Positions 10,425 through 20,045 of a stretch of 43,400 nucleotides of DNA are shown here, piece after piece (positions within the stretch are counted from its first letter, which is position 1; the number at the start of each line of letters is the position of its first letter). The stretch lies in contig JAHEYC010000022.1 in NCBI GenBank assembly GCA_023251775.1, forward strand, positions 1 to 43,400. The letters run 5' to 3'. The notes beneath the pieces are model-generated. The model made no database searches and was not told the DNA's origin. It saw only the letters and a program-made list of their open reading frames with translations. This DNA comes from Sphingobacteriaceae bacterium. Its GTDB lineage: Bacteria; Bacteroidota; Bacteroidia; B-17B0; Aurantibacillaceae. A program made the translations under genes and the position numbers.

Positions 10425-11770
10425 TGAGCAAACGCATGGTGATACTTGGCGGAGGAGAAAGCGGTGTGGGAAGCGCCATATTGGCAAAACAAAAAGGATA
10501 CGAGGTATTTGTAAGTGATAAAGGAACATTTAAAGAAAAGTACAGAGCACAATTAGTAAAAAATAAAATTGAATTTGAAGAAGGAAAACATACAGAAGAA
10601 AAAATATTAAATGCTACGGAAGTTATTAAAAGTCCGGGCATACCCGATAAAGCAGAATTGATAGTGAAACTAAAAGAAAAACATATACCGGTGATATCCG
10701 AAATTGAATTTGCGGGACGTTATACCTCTGCCAGAACAATTTGCATTACCGGCTCTAATGGTAAAACAACAACTACGATGCTCACCTATCATATCCTTAA
10801 AAAAGCAGGGTATAATGTTGGCTTAGCGGGAAATGTTGGGAAGAGTTTTGCTTTACAAGTGGCGACTGAGAATTTTGATCTCTACGTTTTAGAATTAAGC
10901 AGTTTCCAACTCGATGGCATGTTTGATTTTAGAGCCGATGTATCTGTTCTTTTAAATATCACTCCCGATCATTTAGATCGTTACGATAATAAGTTTGAGA
11001 ATTACGTTGCCTCCAAATTCCGCATCGTTCAAAATCAAACCGCGCAAGATTCATTTGTGTACAACGCCGATGATGAAGTGATGAGAGAATATATGCGAAC
11101 ATGGAAAAGTCCTGTTCACCTTGTGCCCTTCAGCATCAAAAAACCAATTGACGGTGAAGGCGCATTTTTAACCGAAAACCAAATAACCATAAATTATAAA
11201 CCAAACCAAAATCCCTTAATTATGACGATTGAACAACTCGCCCTACAAGGCAAACACAATGTGTACAATTCAATGGCCGCGTCTCTGGCTACACGCATCG
11301 TGGATGTACGAAAAGAGACCATCAAAGAAAGTCTGCAAGATTTTCAAGGCATCGAACATCGCCTCGAATTTGTTGCCTCTATCAATGGTGTTGAATTCAT
11401 CAACGATTCAAAAGCTACCAACATCAACTCAACTTGGTATGCACTTGAAAGCATGCAAAAACCAATTATTTGGGTTTGCGGCGGACAAGACAAAGGCAAC
11501 GACTACAACGAGCTAACCGACCTTGTAAAACAAAAAGTAAAAGCCATCATTTGCTTAGGTAAGAACAACAAAAAGATCATCAGTGCTTTTAAAGACACCA
11601 TTGAACTTATTGTTGATACCGACAATGCACACGATGCTGTTGCGGCTGCATACAAGATCGGCAAAACCGGTGATGTAGTACTTTTATCGCCTGCTTGCGC
11701 AAGCTTCGACCTGTACGAGAATTATGAAGACAGGGGAATGCAGTTCAAAGCGGCTGTTAGGTCACTTTAA
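10424..11770 (+). CDS. murD: UDP-N-acetylmuramoylalanine--D-glutamate ligase
   Basis: ITGSNGKTTTTMLTYHIL, GNVGKSF, ELSSFQLD, NITPDHLDRY, NDSKATN, and LLSPACASFDLYENYEDRG. Confidence 0.96.
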   Translation: MSKRMVILGGGESGVGSAILAKQKGYEVFVSDKGTFKEKYRAQLVKNKIEFEEGKHTEEKILNATEVIKSPGIPDKAELIVKLKEKHIPVISEIEFAGRYTSARTICITGSNGKTTTTMLTYHILKKAGYNVGLAGNVGKSFALQVATENFDLYVLELSSFQLDGMFDFRADVSVLLNITPDHLDRYDNKFENYVASKFRIVQNQTAQDSFVYNADDEVMREYMRTWKSPVHLVPFSIKKPIDGEGAFLTENQITINYKPNQNPLIMTIEQLALQGKHNVYNSMAASLATRIVDVRKETIKESLQDFQGIEHRLEFVASINGVEFINDSKATNINSTWYALESMQKPIIWVCGGQDKGNDYNELTDLVKQKVKAIICLGKNNKKIISAFKDTIELIVDTDNAHDAVAAAYKIGKTGDVVLLSPACASFDLYENYEDRGMQFKAAVRSL

Positions 11771-11900
11771 TTAAGAACGCAGCTTCGGAAAAGCCTTTAG
11801 GTCTCACATCATTTTTCGAAATGGTTTAAAACCGACGGCACATACTTGATCAAAAAAAATTGATCATAATAATTCCGCAAGCGCAATAAAAAAAGGAAAA

Positions 11901-13049
11901 ATGAAATTATTCAGTTATTTAAAAGGCGATAAGGTTATTTGGGTGATAATGCTTTTATTATCGATCCTCTCTACTTTGGTGGTTTATAGCGCCGTTGTAA
12001 CTCTTGCCCATAAATTCAAGCAAGGTGATACTGAATTTTATCTTATTAAACATTTTGGTTTGATCGTTTCGGGATTTTTATTGGCGTATTTCTTTCACAA
12101 AATAAAATACACAGCCTTTAGCAAGATCTCACAAATTGGTTTTTATTTATGCATTCCTCTCTTGCTCTTTACTTTATTTAAAGGTGTGAGTGCCGGTGAA
12201 GCGGTTCGTTGGTTACCAATTCCGGGTACATCGCTTACATTTCAATCGTCGGATATTGCCAAGATCATGTTATTGCTTTATGTGGCGCGTACAATTACCT
12301 TAAAATTTGATCAGCTGCAAGATTTTAAAGGCTTAGCACTTCACTTATTATTGCCAATAGGTATTATTTGTGGTTTGATATTACCTGCTAACTTCTCTAC
12401 AGCCGCTCTACTATTTCTAAATTGCTTATTCTTAATGTTCGCAGGACGAATAAAATTAAAATTCATCACCTACATTTTATTAATGTGTGCAGGGTTTGGT
12501 TTACTCTTAAGTCTTTTAATTTTCACAGTTCCCGATCTTATCCCAAGAGGAAGAACATGGAAAGCGCGTATCGAGAATTTTGCGAGCAACGATAGCAAAA
12601 GTAATTATCAAGCCGAACAAGCAAAAATTGCTATTGCTACAGGCGGTGTAATAGGTAAAGGTCCGGGTAACTCTACCCAACGCGCATTTTTACCGCAAGC
12701 ATCTTCCGATTTTATTTATGCTATTATTATTGAAGAGTATGGTTTGATCACAGCCGTTGTAATTTTATTCCTTTACCTCATTTTATTTTTTAGAGGCATT
12801 CGCATTTTGCGCGACTCCGATAAAACTTTTGGCGGACTCATTTCCGTCGGGCTTTCTTTCAGCCTGGTATTTCAGGCACTCATTAATATGGCTGTTGCCG
12901 TGAATTTATTTCCGGTTACAGGGCAACCTCTCCCATTAATAAGTATGGGCGGAACATCCATTTGGTTCACAATGATCTCTCTGGGAATTATTTTAAGCGT
13001 AAGTAATAGCACCAACGATAAAACCGAAGAGCAACTTGCAACCGACTAA
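11901..13049 (+). CDS. ftsW: FtsW/RodA/SpoVE-family peptidoglycan glycosyltransferase
   Basis: Polytopic protein with FQSSDIAKIMLLLYVAR, GKGPGNSTQRAFLPQASSDFIYAIIIEEYG, and PVTGQPLPLISMGGTS. Confidence 0.94.
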   Translation: MKLFSYLKGDKVIWVIMLLLSILSTLVVYSAVVTLAHKFKQGDTEFYLIKHFGLIVSGFLLAYFFHKIKYTAFSKISQIGFYLCIPLLLFTLFKGVSAGEAVRWLPIPGTSLTFQSSDIAKIMLLLYVARTITLKFDQLQDFKGLALHLLLPIGIICGLILPANFSTAALLFLNCLFLMFAGRIKLKFITYILLMCAGFGLLLSLLIFTVPDLIPRGRTWKARIENFASNDSKSNYQAEQAKIAIATGGVIGKGPGNSTQRAFLPQASSDFIYAIIIEEYGLITAVVILFLYLILFFRGIRILRDSDKTFGGLISVGLSFSLVFQALINMAVAVNLFPVTGQPLPLISMGGTSIWFTMISLGIILSVSNSTNDKTEEQLATD

Positions 13050-14139
13050 AGTCATATTAAGCGGCGGCGGCACAGGCGGACATATATTTCCCGCAGTAGC
13101 TATTGCCAACGAACTCAAAAAACAAATTCCAAATATTCAAATTCTTTTTGTTGGCGCATTAGGAAGAATGGAAATGGAAAAAGTTCCAAAAGCAGGTTAC
13201 GAAATTATTGGATTACCCATCGCAGGATTTCAACGAAGTTTATCGCTTTCTAATCTTACATTTCCTTTTAAAGTGATCAAAAGTTTGTTCAAAGCACGAA
13301 AGATCATTAAAGATTTTAAACCGGACGTAGTTATTGGAACAGGAGGTTACGCCAGCGGACCCATCCTGAAATCCGCTACCAACAAGGGAATTCCGACCTT
13401 GATCCAAGAACAGAATTCTTACGCAGGGATCACAAATAAAATTTTGGGTGCTAATGTAAATACCATTTGTGTGGCGTACGAAGGCATGGATAAATTCTTT
13501 CCGAAAGAAAAAATTGTTTTTAGCGGTAATCCCATTCGCCAAGATATTACCAGAGTTTCCGAAAAAAGAAATGAAGCATTTGAATTCTTTAAGCTTGACA
13601 AAAATAAAAAGGCCATTTTAGTTGTTGGAGGAAGTCTAGGCGCTAAAGGCATCAACGAAGCCATAGGCGAAGGCTTAAAGAAATTAGCAGATGAGAACAT
13701 TCAACTTGTTTGGCAAACCGGTAAAACCTATTTTGAAACAGCCAAACAACAATGTGCGCCTTTTGAAGCTAAAAATATTAAAGCAGTCGATTTTATCACG
13801 CGCATGGATCTTGCATACGCCTTTGCCGATTGTGTGATCTCAAGAGCAGGTGCTGGCGCTATTTCTGAACTGTGCGTGGTAAAAAAGCCAAGTATTTTTG
13901 TCCCTTTACCAACAGCAGCCGAAGATCATCAAACAAAAAATGCGATGGCCTTAGTGATCAAAAATGCTGCACTCTTGGTAAGAGATGCCGATGCTAAAAA
14001 AGATCTAATAAGAAAAGCAATTGACCTGGTAAAAGACGAAACCTTACAAAAAGAACTCTCCGAAAAAATAAGTTTAATGGCCATTCATAATTCGGTTGAG
14101 ATCATTGCCAAAGAAGTGATAAAGCTCCTCAAAAAATGA
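13036..14139 (+). CDS. murG: UDP-GlcNAc--MurNAc-(pentapeptide) pyrophosphoryl-undecaprenol GlcNAc transferase
   Basis: VILSGGGTGGHIFPAVAIANEL, GTGGYASGPIL, QEQNSYAGITNKIL, SRAGAGAISEL, and PLPTAAEDHQTKNA. Apparent TTG start overlapping ftsW. Confidence 0.96.
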   Translation: MQPTKVILSGGGTGGHIFPAVAIANELKKQIPNIQILFVGALGRMEMEKVPKAGYEIIGLPIAGFQRSLSLSNLTFPFKVIKSLFKARKIIKDFKPDVVIGTGGYASGPILKSATNKGIPTLIQEQNSYAGITNKILGANVNTICVAYEGMDKFFPKEKIVFSGNPIRQDITRVSEKRNEAFEFFKLDKNKKAILVVGGSLGAKGINEAIGEGLKKLADENIQLVWQTGKTYFETAKQQCAPFEAKNIKAVDFITRMDLAYAFADCVISRAGAGAISELCVVKKPSIFVPLPTAAEDHQTKNAMALVIKNAALLVRDADAKKDLIRKAIDLVKDETLQKELSEKISLMAIHNSVEIIAKEVIKLLKK

Positions 14140-15527
14140 ACATCTTAAATTACAAACTATATTACTTTTTGGGTATTGGCGGCATTGGAATGAGCGCACT
14201 GGCAAGATATTTCAATCATTATGGCAAAAAAGTTTCGGGTTATGATAAAACCAAAACAGATCTTACTTCTCTATTAGAAAAAGAAGGTATTGCGTGTCAT
14301 TATGAAGAGAATATAGAATTATTACAAAAAACACTTAGTGGATATAAACCTGAAGACGTTTTGATCGTTTATACACCCGCTGTTCCCTTGGAACATAAGG
14401 AATATGTATTCTTAAAACAAAATGCTTACACAATTTTAAAACGCTCGGCTGTTTTGGGCGAGATCACCAAACAATTTAAAACAATTGCTATTGCGGGCAC
14501 TCACGGAAAAACAACAACAACAACTATGGTGTCGCACGTATTGAAGAGTAATAGCGTTAACTGCTTTGCATTCATGGGTGGAATTTCGAAGAATTACGAT
14601 ACAAATCTGTTGCTTGGTGATCCTTCAAAAACCGAAACTTACGTTGTGGTAGAAGCAGATGAATACGACAGATCTTTCTTAACTCTGCATCCGTATCTAT
14701 CTGTAATTACGAGTTGTGACGCAGATCATTTAGACATATACAAGAACCACCAATTTGTAAAAGAAGGCTACGAATTATTTGCGAATCAGATACAAAAAAA
14801 TGGTGTTTTGGTTGTTAACAAAAATGTTGATAACGAATTGCGTCTTCCCTCTAATAAGCTCATCTACTCTCTAAATTTAAATACAAATTATGTTGCTGAA
14901 AATGTGCGTTTTATAGAGAATGAAGCGCACTTTGATGTGATCAGTCCGACTGAAAATTTAACAGGTGTTTGTCTCGGAATAACAGGGATGCATAACGTTG
15001 AAAATTCACTCGCTGCAATTGCGATCGCGCAGCAACTTGGTTTAACAGGCGAACAGATAAAAAAAGCCTTACGTTCTTTTAGTGGTGTAAAACGCAGATT
15101 TGATTACAGGTTCAAATCGAGCAAAACAATTTACATTGATGATTACGCGCATCATCCCGAAGAGTTGAAAGCGACCATATCGTCAGTAAAGCGAATTTAC
15201 CCAAGCAAAAAGATCACGGGAATTTTTCAACCTCATCTTTTTAGCCGCACAAGGGATTTTGCCGATGGTTTTGCAAAGAGTTTGAGTTTGTTGGATGAAG
15301 TAATTCTGCTTGACATTTACCCCGCACGCGAACTACCGATAGAAGGTGTGACGTCGAAAATGCTTCTGGAAAAAGTAACAACATCAAATAAAAAGTTGTT
15401 GAGCAAACAGGAAGTTTTGGAACACATTCGAAAAAATGATCAGGAAGTGATCATTACTATGGGCGCAGGGGATATTGATGGATTAGTAAAACCCATCGAA
15501 GACATACTAAAAGAAAAGATCAAATAG
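14136..15527 (+). CDS. murC: UDP-N-acetylmuramate--L-alanine ligase
   Basis: YYFLGIGGIGMSALARYF, IAGTHGKTTTTTMVSHVL, EADEYDRSFL, DDYAHHPEELKATI, and FQPHLFSRT. Confidence 0.96.
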   Translation: MNILNYKLYYFLGIGGIGMSALARYFNHYGKKVSGYDKTKTDLTSLLEKEGIACHYEENIELLQKTLSGYKPEDVLIVYTPAVPLEHKEYVFLKQNAYTILKRSAVLGEITKQFKTIAIAGTHGKTTTTTMVSHVLKSNSVNCFAFMGGISKNYDTNLLLGDPSKTETYVVVEADEYDRSFLTLHPYLSVITSCDADHLDIYKNHQFVKEGYELFANQIQKNGVLVVNKNVDNELRLPSNKLIYSLNLNTNYVAENVRFIENEAHFDVISPTENLTGVCLGITGMHNVENSLAAIAIAQQLGLTGEQIKKALRSFSGVKRRFDYRFKSSKTIYIDDYAHHPEELKATISSVKRIYPSKKITGIFQPHLFSRTRDFADGFAKSLSLLDEVILLDIYPARELPIEGVTSKMLLEKVTTSNKKLLSKQEVLEHIRKNDQEVIITMGAGDIDGLVKPIEDILKEKIK

Positions 15528-15531
15528 CATT

Positions 15532-16344
15532 TTGAAAAAAATAAATTATAAAAAACTCTTTACCGCTCTCACTTGGATACTTGTTCTTTCCGGCCTTGTG
15601 ATCTCATGGTCGTTTGCCAGCGAAAAAAATCTGAACGCTAAAGTGAATCATGTTTCTGTAGAGATCATCAATCCATCCGATAACGAATTCATCAACGAAA
15701 AAGAAGTAAAGAACTTTTTTGAAGAGCGTCATGATGTTTTAGTGAATACCGAATTAAAAAATATCGACATCACCGGTTTAGAAAAAGCGCTCAATTCAAA
15801 TCCTGCCGTTGAAAATGCCGAAATATCTTACGATGTAAATGGCGATCTTAAAATTTCAGTAAAACAACGTCGCCCTTTAGTACGCGTGATCACATCAAGC
15901 GGCGAAAGTTATTATATTGATTCCCTAAGCAAACTCATGCCATTAAGTTTTAGAGCAACCGGAAGAGTTTTGGTTGCAAATGGTGCCATTTACGAATCCT
16001 ATGCTCGTCGTTACCAATATTCTGTTGATCAAATTTCGAAGAATGCATTATTCAAAAAAATAAGTGTGCTCGATGATATTTACGAGATCTCAAAACACAT
16101 TTATGCCGATTCATTATTATGCGATCTTATTCATCAAATTTATGTGACTCCTGAAAAAGAATTTGTGTTAACGCCGGTAGTTGGCGATCAATCCATTTTA
16201 CTTGGGCCAAATGAAGATCTTGAACTAAAACTCAACAAACTAAAATTATTTTACAGCGAAGGTTTGAACAAAACAGATAGCTGGAATAAATATTCAACTA
16301 TTAATTTAAAATTTAAAAACCTGGTTGTTTGCACCAAAAAATAA
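15532..16344 (+). CDS. ftsQ: Cell division protein FtsQ-like (POTRA-type)
   Basis: N-terminal TM, FtsQ/POTRA-like region (ITGLEKALNSNPAVENAEISYDVNGDLKISVKQRRPLVRV), position murC-ftsQ-ftsA. Apparent TTG start. Confidence 0.85.
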   Translation: MKKINYKKLFTALTWILVLSGLVISWSFASEKNLNAKVNHVSVEIINPSDNEFINEKEVKNFFEERHDVLVNTELKNIDITGLEKALNSNPAVENAEISYDVNGDLKISVKQRRPLVRVITSSGESYYIDSLSKLMPLSFRATGRVLVANGAIYESYARRYQYSVDQISKNALFKKISVLDDIYEISKHIYADSLLCDLIHQIYVTPEKEFVLTPVVGDQSILLGPNEDLELKLNKLKLFYSEGLNKTDSWNKYSTINLKFKNLVVCTKK

Positions 16345-16348
16345 GTCT

Positions 16349-17698
16349 ATGGAAGAAAACACAACTAATTTAGGTTCTGACCTTGTTGTAGGTCTCGACA
16401 TCGGAACCACAAAAATTGCCGCCATTGTTGGCCGTAAAAATGAACATGGTAAAATTGAGATCATGGGCATTGGCAAAACCGAATCGCTTGGTGTGAACCG
16501 TGGCGTTGTGGTAAATATTGAGCAAACTGTTGCATCAATAAAAACTGCTATTGCTATTGCCGCCGATAAGGCCAATGTGGATATCGGAGAAGTTATTGTG
16601 GGCATCGCCGGACAACATATTAAAAGCATGCAACATCGTGGCATGATCACTCGTCAATCCTTAGACGATGAAGTTAACCAAAAAGATGTGGATCAGTTGA
16701 TCGACAATATGCATCGCTTGGTAATGAATCCGGGTGAAGAAGTAATTCATGTTATTCCACAAGAATATATCATCGATAACGAAAGCGGTATCAAAAATCC
16801 AATTGGTCATGCCGGAATTCGTTTAGAAGGGAATTTCCATATCATCACCGGACAAGTAAGCGCCGTAAAAAATATTTTCAAATGCGTTAACCGTGCAGGA
16901 TTAGAGATTGTTGATCTTCACCTTGAGCCATTAGCAAGTGCTGATGCGGTGTTAAGCGATGAAGAAAAAGAAGCAGGCGTTGTATTAGTGGATATTGGTG
17001 GTGGAACAACCGATGTTGCCGTGTTTTACGATGGCATCATTCGTCATACGGCTGTAATTCCTTTTGGTGGAAATATTGTTACCGAAGATATTAAAGAAGG
17101 ATGCAGCATTATTAGATCTCAAGCAGAACAATTAAAAGTACGTTTTGGTTCGGCATTAGCGCAAGAGAATCAAGAGAACGAAATTATTTCGATTCCGGGT
17201 CTATCAGGTCGTCCGCCAAAAGAAGTGTCTGTGAAATTATTAGCGCAGATCATTCAAGCGCGTATGGAAGAAATTTTAGAATTTGTTCTGTACGAAATAA
17301 AATCATCAGGCTACGAACGCAAATTATCAGCAGGCATTGTAGTAACCGGTGGTGGATCGATGTTAAAACATTTACAACAATTGGTAATGCTTACAAGCGG
17401 AATGGATTGCCGTGTTGGTACGCCAAACAAACATTTAACCTCAGCTGATAACGAATTAAAAAATCCTTTGTACGCTACAGGTGTTGGATTAGTAATGAAA
17501 GGCATTGAGAAATACGAGCGTGAATCAAAACGCGGCTTGAACTTCAACAAACCGGAAGTTGTAGAAACAGATGCTTCAACCAGCTCAGCAACCACAGAAG
17601 CCAAAAAAATTACCAATCACTCACAGAAAAAAATAGGATCTTTTTTTGATACACTTATTACGCGCGCTAAAGATTGGATGAGCGACGACATCGAATAA
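16349..17698 (+). CDS. ftsA: Cell division protein FtsA
   Basis: VVGLDIGTTKIAAIVGRK, VVNIEQTVASIKTAI, VLVDIGGGTTDVAVF, and VVTGGGSMLKHL. ATG at 16349 is preferred over the TTG at 16325. Confidence 0.95.
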   Translation: MEENTTNLGSDLVVGLDIGTTKIAAIVGRKNEHGKIEIMGIGKTESLGVNRGVVVNIEQTVASIKTAIAIAADKANVDIGEVIVGIAGQHIKSMQHRGMITRQSLDDEVNQKDVDQLIDNMHRLVMNPGEEVIHVIPQEYIIDNESGIKNPIGHAGIRLEGNFHIITGQVSAVKNIFKCVNRAGLEIVDLHLEPLASADAVLSDEEKEAGVVLVDIGGGTTDVAVFYDGIIRHTAVIPFGGNIVTEDIKEGCSIIRSQAEQLKVRFGSALAQENQENEIISIPGLSGRPPKEVSVKLLAQIIQARMEEILEFVLYEIKSSGYERKLSAGIVVTGGGSMLKHLQQLVMLTSGMDCRVGTPNKHLTSADNELKNPLYATGVGLVMKGIEKYERESKRGLNFNKPEVVETDASTSSATTEAKKITNHSQKKIGSFFDTLITRAKDWMSDDIE

Positions 17699-17747
17699 TT
17701 AAATTATAAACTAACAAATCCCTTAATAACCTAAAACCATAACCACC

Positions 17748-19295
17748 ATGATGCAATTTGAATTACCAAACGCCGAGAGTTCGATCATAAAAGTGATCGG
17801 TGTTGGCGGCGGCGGAAGCAACGCTGTAAACCACATGTTCCTAATGGGAATAAAAGGCGTTGATTTTATCGTAGCAAATACCGATAGACAAGCCCTTGAG
17901 AAAAGTCCTGTTCATCACAAGATCCAATTAGGCAGCAATCTTACAAAAGGATTGGGCGCAGGCTCTATTCCCGATGTTGGTCGCGATGCCGCTATCGAAT
18001 CTATTGACGAGATCAGAGCATATCTCACCGAAAATACCCAAATGGTATTTATCACTACCGGTTTAGGTGGTGGAACAGGTACTGGAGCTGCTCCGGTAAT
18101 TGCAAGTATTGCACGTGAGTTGGGCATACTTACCGTTGGCATTGTTACATTACCTTTTATGTTTGAAGGTAAAAAACGTAAAACACAAGCCGATGCAGGT
18201 TTAGAAGAAATGAAAAAGTATGTTGATACACTTTTAGTGATCAGCAACGATAAATTACGCGAGATCTACGGTAATTTAAAAATGAGCGAAGCATTTGCAC
18301 ATGCCGATGATGTATTAACCGGCGCTGCAAAAAGTATTGCCGAGATCATTAGTTTACATATGCACATTAACGTTGACTTCAACGATGTGAAAACTGTAAT
18401 GAAAGATAGCGGCGTGGCCATTATGGGTAGCGCAGTTGCCAGTGGCGAAAAACGCGCCATTAAAGCAGTAGAAGGTGCATTGAATTCTCCATTATTAAAC
18501 GATAACGATATCAGTGGTGCTCGCCATGTATTATTGAATATCATGAGCGGAAGTGATGATATTGATATGGACGAATTTGGTGAGATAACCGACTTTATTC
18601 AAGAAGCTGCCGGTGGAACAGCTGAATTGATTACAGGTTATGGAACCGATGCATCCTTAGGTGATAGCGTAAGCGTTACCATTATTGCTACAGGATTTAA
18701 ATCACGCCCTTCGGCAAGTTTTGAAGCTTCCTTTTATAAAGAAAGAAAAGTGGTTGACCTTAACGAAACAAAAACAGAGGACGTAGTTGAGCCGATTAAC
18801 GAAACTAAAGAAGAAGAAGCATTTGTTTTTATTAAAGAAGAGATCACCGAAGAAAAAGAGATCAGCTTCGAGATCACTGAAACAAATTTAACGGATGAAG
18901 CAGAAAAAATAGAAGCAACAAATATTGAAGTAACCGAAACCAAAGAATTTACATTTACGGTAATGAATGAGAATACAGAAACTCCGGTAAATGACGTAAC
19001 ACAAGATCCGGTTTCTGAAACTCCGAACATTGTTGCCGAAATTTCGCGCGAAGAGCAGATCAAATTAGCTCAAGAGCGTATTCGTAAACTGAAAGAGATC
19101 ACCTTGAAAATGAAAAGTCCGGAAGGCTTAGCATCTTTAGAAAAAGAAACAGCATTCTCAAGAAAGAATATCAATTTAGAGAATAAGAACTATTCGCAGG
19201 AATCAAATGTATCTCGCTTTACCTTAAGCGAAGGCGATGATAAAAAAGTTGAGATCCGCCCGAATAATTCTTTCTTACATGATAATGTAGATTAA
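17748..19295 (+). CDS. ftsZ: Cell division protein FtsZ with long acidic C-terminal linker
   Basis: IKVIGVGGGGSNAVNHM, tubulin signature GLGGGTGTGAAPVIA, NVDFNDVKTVM. Glu/Thr-rich tail ending RPNNSFLHDNVD. Confidence 0.97.
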   Translation: MMQFELPNAESSIIKVIGVGGGGSNAVNHMFLMGIKGVDFIVANTDRQALEKSPVHHKIQLGSNLTKGLGAGSIPDVGRDAAIESIDEIRAYLTENTQMVFITTGLGGGTGTGAAPVIASIARELGILTVGIVTLPFMFEGKKRKTQADAGLEEMKKYVDTLLVISNDKLREIYGNLKMSEAFAHADDVLTGAAKSIAEIISLHMHINVDFNDVKTVMKDSGVAIMGSAVASGEKRAIKAVEGALNSPLLNDNDISGARHVLLNIMSGSDDIDMDEFGEITDFIQEAAGGTAELITGYGTDASLGDSVSVTIIATGFKSRPSASFEASFYKERKVVDLNETKTEDVVEPINETKEEEAFVFIKEEITEEKEISFEITETNLTDEAEKIEATNIEVTETKEFTFTVMNENTETPVNDVTQDPVSETPNIVAEISREEQIKLAQERIRKLKEITLKMKSPEGLASLEKETAFSRKNINLENKNYSQESNVSRFTLSEGDDKKVEIRPNNSFLHDNVD

Positions 19296-19323
19296 GAAAC
19301 ACAAGGTTAGTTTTAGGAAAAAG

Positions 19324-19351
19324 ACCCCGGGTTAATTCTCGGGGTTTTTTT
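19324..19351 (+). terminator. Rho-independent terminator after ftsZ
   Basis: accccgggttaattctcggggttttttt: GC stem ACCCCG/CGGGGT followed by a T tract, 29 bp after the ftsZ stop. Confidence 0.88.
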
Positions 19352-19354
19352 GTT

Positions 19355-19376
19355 GGTCGGGACTTAAGTCCCGACC
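19355..19376. repeat. REP-like perfect 22-bp palindrome (left of transposase)
   Basis: GGTCGGGACTTAAGTCCCGACC is a perfect self-complementary palindrome. Confidence 0.85.
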
Positions 19377-19425
19377 CTCAAAAACACAAGTCCCGACCCT
19401 CAAAAACACAAGTCTCAACCCTACC
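19366..19425 (+). repeat. 22-nt tandem repeat built from the right half of the REP palindrome (two full copies and one partial)
   Basis: aagtcccgaccctcaaaaacac at 19366-19387 and 19388-19409, followed by diverged partial aagtctcaaccctacc at 19410-19425. Confidence 0.85.
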
Positions 19426-19466
19426 ATTTGCTATATTCTGTAGCAAGGGTTTCTCAATAACTAGTT

Positions 19467-19474
19467 TACATTTG
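19467..19474 (+). promoter_or_regulatory. Possible -7 promoter element of the transposase gene
   Basis: TACATTTG matches TAnnTTTG, 18 bp before the ATG. No clear -33 element. Confidence 0.3.
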
Positions 19475-19491
19475 TTGTTCATTTTCACTGA

Positions 19492-20040
19492 ATGGGCTTT
19501 CATTATAAAATATACAATAACGATAAACCCTATTTTATCACAACAACTATTGTTGATTGGATAAACGTTTTTGAAGAGGAAAATCAGAAACTTTTCATTG
19601 TGGAATCATTACAATACTGTCAGAAGAACAAAGGACTAAAGATATACGCTTGGTGTTTAATGCCCAACCATTTACACATGATAGCTAAAGCGACAAATGG
19701 ATATAAACTTTCGGATGTCATACGCGATTTTAAACGACATACTTCTAAGAAAATTATTGATCGGATACTTGAAGAACCAAATGATAAAGGCGAATGGATG
19801 CTTAGAGTTTTCAAGAAAACAACGTCACAAGATCCTAAATGTGTTAAATACAAAGTTTGGAAAGATGGGTATCACCCTATCGAATTATCTTCGGCTCCAT
19901 TTACATTTCAAAAACTAAATTATATTCATAACAATCCGGTTAAAGCAATGATAGTGAAAAATTCATGGGAGTATATGTATAGCTCAGCAAGAAATTATGC
20001 AAACATGGAAGGATTACTAGAAATAACAAAGATTGCTTAG
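19492..20040 (+). CDS. REP-associated tyrosine transposase (Y1_Tnp / RAYT family)
   Basis: 182 aa. HUH motif in AWCLMPNHLHMIA; candidate catalytic Tyr in LNYIHNNPVKAMIV; YSSARNY tail. Flanked by REP-like palindromes. Confidence 0.9.
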   Translation: MGFHYKIYNNDKPYFITTTIVDWINVFEEENQKLFIVESLQYCQKNKGLKIYAWCLMPNHLHMIAKATNGYKLSDVIRDFKRHTSKKIIDRILEEPNDKGEWMLRVFKKTTSQDPKCVKYKVWKDGYHPIELSSAPFTFQKLNYIHNNPVKAMIVKNSWEYMYSSARNYANMEGLLEITKIA

Positions 20041-20045
20041 TCGCA

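Noticed and set aside
16306-18544. Antisense ORFs across ftsA and ftsZ (16306-16650, 17311-17616, 17915-18247, 18266-18544)
   Set aside because: No recognisable domains; explained by codon usage of the strongly supported sense genes.
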